DNA of 64,000 bases from positions 3,658,001 to 3,722,000 of the forward strand of contig JASJZC010000006.1 of the NCBI GenBank assembly GCA_037178855.1, written 5' to 3'. The notes beneath the pieces were generated by a model, which saw only the letters and a program-made list of their open reading frames with translations, did no database searches and was not told where the DNA came from. This stretch comes from Oscheius sp. JU75. Taxonomy: Eukaryota > Nematoda > Chromadorea > Rhabditida > Rhabditidae. The number at the start of each line of letters is the position of its first letter. Position 1 is the stretch's first letter. A program made the position numbers and the translations under genes. Positions 58,101 to 64,000 of this stretch are shown here, one piece after another.

Positions 58101-59423
58101 TCAGTGCCCAGTTGGGGGAGGTTTGCTAAACACTTGATAATCTAAACACAGAAGGACTCTAACCTGGTAAATTCCACTCCTAATGGCAGCGTAAATCTCT
58201 TCTGTCGTCCCTGTGAAAGGCAGTTTTCCGGACAGCAAAAGATACAGAAGGACTCCAGCTGACCACATATCGGCCTTGGTCCCGTAGTCCTCGTTCCCTG
58301 AGACTTCTGGAGCCATAAACTGTGCCACTCCGACTCGACCTAATACAAGTAATGTAAAACCAAAGTAAAAGACAAACCTCCATGGTAGGTGGAAGTTGGA
58401 GTGGCCAGCTTTACAGCCACTCCAAAACCACAGAGTTTCAGAGGAGCCGAATTATCCGCACTGGCCAGGTTGATGTTGTGTGGACGGATGTCTCGATGAA
58501 CGATTCCGTTAGAGTGGAGGTATTCGAGGGCTTGCAGCAGCTGTCTCATGTAGTGACTGAAAAGAGTTTTCAACTACTGAAGACAAGTGACTGATTGTGT
58601 CAGAACTCAAAGTCTGTCAGGGTCAAAAACTAAAGCACTGTACGATGAAAAACGGTAGATATTCCTGTTCAGCCGGGAAAATTGAATCTTTAGAGGGAGC
58701 CAGTTTTTCAAAAAGAAGCCTCTGTCCTGGTTTGTATTGTCTACAGTAATAATTCAGTTTCAGTGAAAAGTTCTAAATGTGTATTACGAAAGAGCTAATT
58801 ACTGTATGAGATTGACCTTGGGCAGTCAGATAATAGAGTGACAATTGAGTAAGCAGCCGGGACAGCGGATTGAACTTACAGGTAAGTTCGCAAGAGTTTG
58901 ACAGATATTGAGGTGAAGCGGTTACTTAGGATGTCAGGGCATCTTTTTATCCACAATAAACGGCTCACGGCATACCTGATAACCGCCTCCGAGTAGACGA
59001 AACCATTTCCAGCCCGCTTGACCACCTCGAAACAGATGTCTTCTGCATCTAGGAACTCGAAGACGAGATGGACTGATCTACAAAACAACTGTTCAAACAG
59101 AAGTCAAGAAGACTCACTTATCTCCGGCTATGACATCTTTGAGCTCGCAGATGTACTGGTGCTTGAGGGAAGCGCACATCTCCAGCTCCGCGTCGACTTC
59201 TAAACTTTGTTGATTATTTAAAAACGAAACCAAACGAACCCTGTCGCCCAAGACCCGTATTGATTTCATAGCGAAGAAGGTCGATGGTCTTTATACAGTA
59301 CTGAACGTGGGTTGTGCGATGAGTGGCTCTGTGGATGACCGACAGGGGACCTCTTTCTACAAGTTCTCCAAGGAGATAGTGGTGGGCGAGGAGGGCCGAC
59401 TCATCGGGAGTCTGCTCTGCCAT
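49183..59423 (-). CDS. lin-2: LIN-2/CASK membrane-associated guanylate kinase scaffold
   Basis: Scaffold that with LIN-7 and LIN-10 localises receptors at epithelial junctions and synapses. From the start at 59423: CaMK-like domain ([33 protein letters not shown] in place of [39 protein letters not shown]); linker; first L27 ([13 protein letters not shown], about 56720); second L27 ([10 protein letters not shown], about 52030, to [12 protein letters not shown], about 51670); PDZ ([19 protein letters not shown] to [12 protein letters not shown], about 50960-50700); SH3 ([15 protein letters not shown] to [10 protein letters not shown]); guanylate kinase ([44 protein letters not shown]) and the conserved end QWLPVSWVY at 49183. 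GFG and other details match CASK. Introns mix about 26-40 bp with several of 0.3-5 kb. Exons between 52.1 and 56.5 kb are incompletely resolved. Confidence 0.93.
52259..52445. mobile_element. MITE with GGTTCTTTTGTACTACACGG ends, in a lin-2 intron
   Basis: 187 bp bounded by inverted repeats of about 27 bp (right end GTGCGTTCCATGTAGTACAC). No coding capacity. A partial relative lies in mbl-1 intron 4 (14800-15012). Confidence 0.75.
53222..53555 (-). CDS. Possible nested small transmembrane protein
   Basis: A minus-strand frame inside a lin-2 intron encodes [17 protein letters not shown] followed by [12 protein letters not shown], a strong single membrane helix, then a Cys/His-bearing and acidic tail ending SRHLDS at a GTGGTA donor-like site. 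No signal peptide beyond the helix and no recognised family. Other frames over the same DNA are also open, so it may be chance. If real, it lies on the same strand as lin-2. Confidence 0.25.
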
Positions 59424-59460
59424 TTAGACGACATGCAGGCCAGCGACGCCTGTAAAGAAA
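59424..59460 (-). promoter_or_regulatory. 3' splice acceptor upstream of the lin-2 ATG
   Basis: TTCTTTACAG ends at 59451, giving a 27-nt leader before the ATG at 59423. It is either a 5'-UTR intron or a trans-splice acceptor. The leader contains an out-of-frame ATG at 59434, which could lower translation. Confidence 0.5.
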
Positions 59461-59716
59461 TTGAAATGAAAGAGGGAAGGGAAGCAGTAAATGCATCCTT
59501 TAGCGGGTGGGCCCATTAAATATGCTTCGGAATGAGAGTTGGGGACCAGAAGAGAGTCGAACAGACAAACAACTGATACCGACAGAGTGATGAATAGCCG
59601 GTCGGGAACAGCTAAACAGCTGGTCGACTCAGGGAGAGGGTGGATGAAACGGAATGATTCGAAAGTATTGGCTTGATCATACCTTTACAATTTACAAGAG
59701 GCGTCTGTTACACATA

Positions 59717-59794
59717 TCAGCTCAAATCTAGAATAACACTTGACAAATGTGTGTGGACTTTTTTGTCAAGTGTTATCCCAGATTAGAGCTGACA
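59717..59794. mobile_element. MITE of the TGTCAACTCTAATCTGGGATAAC family, copy 2
   Basis: Ends TCAGCTCAAATCTAGAATAA and its inverse TTATCCCAGATTAGAGCTGA; inner repeats CACTTGACA and TGTCAAGTG. Left flank TTTACAATTTACAAGAGGC matches copy 1. Confidence 0.75.
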
Positions 59795-59937
59795 AGACGA
59801 GCTTTAGGAAAGCCAAACAGTCTCAAAGAGAACTGGGTAGCTCCGCCAGGAGCGTAAGAATCTGTAATTCTTTCCGAGCAACCATAATGGCGCTCAAGAA
59901 TTGAGGAAAGGAACAGTCTGTGGGTCAAGACAGAGCC

Positions 59938-60067
59938 CTCCCGTACTATCTCATCGGGCTCAAATGTACGGGTGAGACGAAAAATAGACGGTCAAGACTA
60001 GCTGTCGCTCCCGTACTATGTCAGTCGGTGAAATTAGAAGAATTTATCGAGATGGTACGGATGAGAC
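59938..60067. repeat. Pair of CCGTACYATCTC inverted-repeat elements
   Basis: 59938-59979 reads CCCGTACTATCTCAT with TGTACGGGTGAGAC. 60008-60067 reads CCCGTACTATGTCAG with GAGATGGTACGGATGAGAC. Each can fold as a short hairpin. Confidence 0.65.
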
Positions 60068-60946
60068 ACTCTGAACCCTTCCAAAAGAATCAATTGATCA
60101 TTCTTTATCTTTCCCGCCAATAATGGGCTGAACAAACATGGCAGATTCAAAAAATTTCAACCGGGGATTAGGGATAGGCGTGAATTGTTTGACGTGGAAG
60201 AAAATATTTGCCAACAGAAAGCTGTGACACGGCTGCGAAGTAGGCAAACACTTTGGAGGAACGTGTGAGGCTCTCTCTGTCTGCCTATGTGAAATTGACA
60301 CCTTTTTTTTACTACTGCCTAGTGGTAGAGTTTCATTGCACATCTTCCTTGTCTATATTTTATAGTGGTTTATTATCTGAATTCAAAAATTGGAAAAAAA
60401 AACCGGAAGGGAGTGACCAAGTCGTGTTGAAAATGATAGAGGGAGCAGCGGCTGCGGAGGAATGATAAGGACAAAGATAGGTCTCGTCCCCTGTGCTGGA
60501 CAAGATCTGTCAATATTTAGAGAAAGCTACGCAATCATTTGATCGGCCGGCGGAATCCAGGGCAGAGTCTGGCTGATTGTTTTTGAGGAATCCATAAGAT
60601 CCGCCATAGAAAAGTTAATGTTATTTGGGTACGGAAGGGACTATTCCGGAGGTTGAAGATGGAATCAATAAGTTTTCGATCGCATCTTCGGGCAGGGGCA
60701 TCGGGCTGGTTAATGATGTGAATCCGCTCCAGCAATGGGGATGGGTATAGTTCTTTTGAAAAAGTTTGGGTAGTCTCATTTTCATGTAATTGTTCGTTGC
60801 AGGGCGCCTTGTCTCAGGCTGAACATTGAATACACAGCCGAGGGATTCGAAAGTAAACTGGTGCGATCAAGAGTAGCCAGTCGTTTACGCTCCTGGCGGA
60901 GTGACTCAGTGCAGTTCAAACTGTTCGAGTCTTTTCTGACTCGACT

Positions 60947-61019
60947 TGTCAATTCTAATCTGGGATAACACTTGAAAGAAAAAAGCTACAGTAACTGTTA
61001 TCCCAAATTAGAGTTGACA
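60947..61019. mobile_element. MITE of the TGTCAACTCTAATCTGGGATAAC family, copy 3
   Basis: Inverted relative to copies 1 and 2. Ends TGTCAATTCTAATCTGGGAT and ATCCCAAATTAGAGTTGACA, with the CAAATTGTAAAGATAGG flank at 61044-61060. Confidence 0.75.
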
Positions 61020-62075
61020 TGTATCGCACACGGCCACCTCTGGCAAATTGTAAAGATAGGATGGTCAGAAACTTGAATGAGTATACAACGAAAAAGATCT
61101 AAAGACCTACGTATTCCGGGAGCGCTATATTACCGAATAAGTAAGAGAAACCATAGAAATACGATTATGGCCCTTTGTTTACCCCTCCCCAAGAGAAATC
61201 TGATTATTTTCTGCTCGATTTGGGAAGAGGAACCAAAAATGTTTAAAGGACGTGCACTTGAAGGAGCGTCGGACCTGTATTGTTGAGATATCAAAGGCTC
61301 GCGCGAATTGAATAAGGAATGCTGAGCAAATAGTATGATTCAGAGGGGCGCCAAGGTCCAAGCTATCTCTACTGACCAACACAACACGAACGACAGCGAG
61401 AGTTTGTGTTCGCGAGGGTGTAAAACGGACCCGGACTCGCCGAGTGATGGCGTTGGCAGCCAGATATTGTAATGTAGACTCTCTCTCGGAGAGAGACACA
61501 TGGTCCAGAATGAAAGAACTTGGAGGAAAAGGCGTACGAAGGAGGCCTACAAATGGATGCCAAAGTTGGCAGGCGATTTTTCTTCGCCGCCATCGGCCAT
61601 CGTTCATAATGGAGCGAGAGAGAGAGGGAAAAAGCTCCACACGGGCCTAATAGGTGTCTAATGAGTAAGAGAGGAGAGTGCGACAGAGGCGCCTTCTCAC
61701 AAATTGAGCAAGTTATCTGCCAGGGGGCATTGATTCGAGAAAAGAAGTGGAAGAGGACCTTTAATTACGACGGGGAGGCCGGAAGCCAGGGGTCCCCTGG
61801 GTCAGATGCGCCCTTTCAACGAGACTGATTTCTGCTGGATGATTACCAAGAATTGAAGGAGCATTCCTTGAGTTTGGGAGCGAAAAGAGGACACTTAAGT
61901 TTAGCAGTCTTATCGAGCCATTCCTTTTCGAATCCAAAGAGACTTTTTTCAAGTTTGTCATGTTCTGCAAAGATGTAGAACACATCAAAGACTACAACTT
62001 TCAAAAAGTCGGAAGTCCAGAAAATCACATTTTGAACCCGAAAAAGGCTCCGAAAGGCGCGGCTCTAACCAGTGT

Positions 62076-62128
62076 GTCTCGCCCGTACTGTCTCGGCTAG
62101 TTGCTCTATGAGATGGTACGGGTGAGAC
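62076..62128. repeat. CCGTACYATCTC inverted-repeat element
   Basis: GTCTCGCCCGTACTGTCTC pairs with GAGATGGTACGGGTGAGAC across a short loop; the clearest hairpin of the family. Confidence 0.65.
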
Positions 62129-63355
62129 CGGTTGACAAAAAATCGTCCTAGTTCTAAGACATCGTATAAAGGTTCTCCGGCTTTACAATGTTCTGCAATA
62201 TTGTATGTAGATTATGGTCTGCTATACAATTTTTTTCGAACATTGCAATGATGGAAAATATTATTTCATACCGAAAAGTGGTCTTGGAAGGAAGATGTGC
62301 AGTGGTACGCGCATACTTCTTCTGCTGGGCGAAGGACAAAGAAACGTCTGGAAATAGAGCAAAACTGGCAGAGGATGGAGTTTTGCGTGATTAAACGATC
62401 TCTCAAATGGGCTGCTTTGAAGTGGCCGAGCTGCGTGTGAACAGGGCGCTTTCACTCCGTCCTCTCTGCCACATGAATAATGAGATGCGCGGAGACAAAA
62501 GACGACGAGACATCCGGACTCCGGCCTCTTTCCTTCCCCCATTTTACTAGCGTTTAAATGAGGAAATTACTCCCAGTTTTGGTGTCTTGATCAGAACTTT
62601 TAGAGGTGCAGAAAAGGAAAGATTCGGGCTATATTTAGGATTGACGTATGCTGGCTATGACCAAACAATTATGTCTGCTGACAGACACTTCCGTGCTTCC
62701 ATATTCCCGCCCAGTCGAGCTCCCCTTATTGCAGTGTATTTCTTTTTTTTAATCTTTCATACGTTGCTTTAGTCAAAAGCCAAGTAAAAGGTGTCTTATA
62801 TGTTTCAACTTTGTTGAGAGAGCCTGTTAGATATTTCTCGTATGCCTTGGAAATACACAGGACCCCTATCCACTTGGCCGCAACCGGTACACTTGATGAT
62901 TATCTAACAAGTCACCGCTTACACTAATGTTGCAAGCTTATTTTAAACTGTTTGTGCGCACTAACTGACAGCTATGACTTCTTGGCGAGACAAAGAGTCC
63001 ATTGGCCTGTGATATGGATCAGAGATCAAGCCGGTCACCTGGGGGATGAATATCGTTCCAGAGCACGGTCTAGAGCCATAGTTACATACTCTAGCCAGCA
63101 TTTAGCACATACAGAGATAGAGTACTGTGCGACGTCCCGAAAGAACTGTAGTGGAAATAATGAGGAGAAAGCGGAAAGACATAACAAGCCTGTATGTACA
63201 TAGGTCATACAACTGGTCATTGCAAGCATGAGCATACGGGTTGCGAGCTTAATCAGTAAGCGAGAGGATGAGTGGGCGACAGACCCGTAATTGGGTTGCC
63301 GGTGTCAATTTGCCCCCTCAATTGCTAATTGTAAAAGAGATGTCCATTCCAGTGG

Positions 63356-63378
63356 CTCTCTCTCTCTCTCTCTCTCAG
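63356..63378 (+). repeat. CT dinucleotide microsatellite
   Basis: About eleven CT units. Shorter CT/GA runs occur at 10735-10752 and 13638-13655. Confidence 0.85.
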
Positions 63379-64000
63379 AAACAGAGACTTCAGAAATGAC
63401 ATCTTTTGGAGATTATCTGGCCGTTGAGTATCGATCGTGAGACCTTTTGAGGATGGAGTGAGAGATGCGTCAAGTTAGAAATACGACAGCTGTCCGTCTA
63501 GGGCCAGTAGTCATGTCTAGTCTGAGAGATGGACCAATGAAACTTGCTCTTGTTCAGAACCTCTCTAGGTGATTTTCAACAAAATGAATTCTTTCTAGAG
63601 ACACATTCGCGGGTCAACAGGATGTCGATTCCGATGCCTCCTTCCAAGTATATCATGCCAATCGGGTATGCGTCAGGGTTAATTTCAGACATAGAGGCTT
63701 CTTTTTCGCTCCAGCCAAAACCATGTTAATTGAGCATGACAACATTGACAAGCAGTAGACCAGACCAAAGGACCATTGTAACAGCACGACTTCTTGAGTG
63801 ACACCTTTCCAATAGAAGTTGAATCGTGAATTAGACAATAAATCCTTCTCTGCCAACCAGTATCCCATTTTCAGTCCACTTCTTTCCGTTCTTTCCTCTG
63901 CTGGTAAACTCTTCCGCATCCCTTACTGTTCTACCGTCATCAGTCTCTACTGCTCAACTTCAATGAAAACATGACCATCACCCCTCATATTCTAGACCAT

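Larger units (their letters stand above)
59452..64000. other. Gene-free flank upstream of lin-2
   Basis: No supported gene in 4.5 kb. Contains two MITE copies (59717-59794, 60947-61019), three CCGTACYATCTC elements (59938-59979, 60008-60067, 62076-62128) and a CT microsatellite (about 63356-63378). It probably includes the lin-2 promoter. Confidence 0.55.

Noticed and set aside
1-64000. CRISPR arrays, bacterial operons or phage genes
   Set aside because: Spliced eukaryotic genes occur throughout. The only tandem array (42977-43060) has no spacers.

Overview
The window is nuclear DNA from a nematode. A cuticle collagen, a two-zinc-finger muscleblind (mbl-1) and a CASK/LIN-2 MAGUK are all spliced through very short introns, mostly about 36-45 bp. 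In C. elegans both mbl-1 and lin-2 are X-linked, so this is probably the X-equivalent chromosome of a rhabditid-type nematode. I cannot name the species.

Layout. Positions 1-1074 (minus) hold the 5' part of a cuticle collagen gene. About 10 kb of pyrimidine-rich DNA without a convincing gene follows; it contains a pre-miRNA-like hairpin and tRNA-like repeats. mbl-1 occupies 11330-16944 (plus) in seven coding exons. From about 18 to 49 kb lies an unstable accessory island: a cluster of secreted nematode CUB-like genes and relics on both strands, a degenerate kinase, two Tc1-type relics, inverted copies of two small unknown genes near 18-19 kb and 43-46 kb, and a large palindrome centred at 28630. 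Each palindrome arm carries the middle of an atlastin/guanylate-binding-protein (GBP) gene. The two genes share about 1.5 kb of nearly identical sequence but continue outside the arms into different, fully open C-termini; one ends in the CaaX box CSIM. lin-2 fills 49183-59423 (minus) with a CaMK-like pseudokinase domain, two L27 domains, PDZ, SH3 and guanylate kinase. The last 4.5 kb (59.45-64 kb) shows only small inverted-repeat elements and simple repeats.

How it fits together. The flanks are slowly evolving single-copy developmental genes. The middle looks like a fast-evolving environmental or immune-response island: CUB-like proteins (the class of C. elegans dod-17/22/24) are secreted and often pathogen-induced, and GBP-type GTPases act in cell-autonomous defence in other animals. 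Foldback structures, inversion breakpoints inside genes, and at least four families of short inverted-repeat elements give a plausible mechanism for the rearrangement. Exon boundaries were read by eye from GT-AG sites, frame and family similarity; no alignment or expression data were available.
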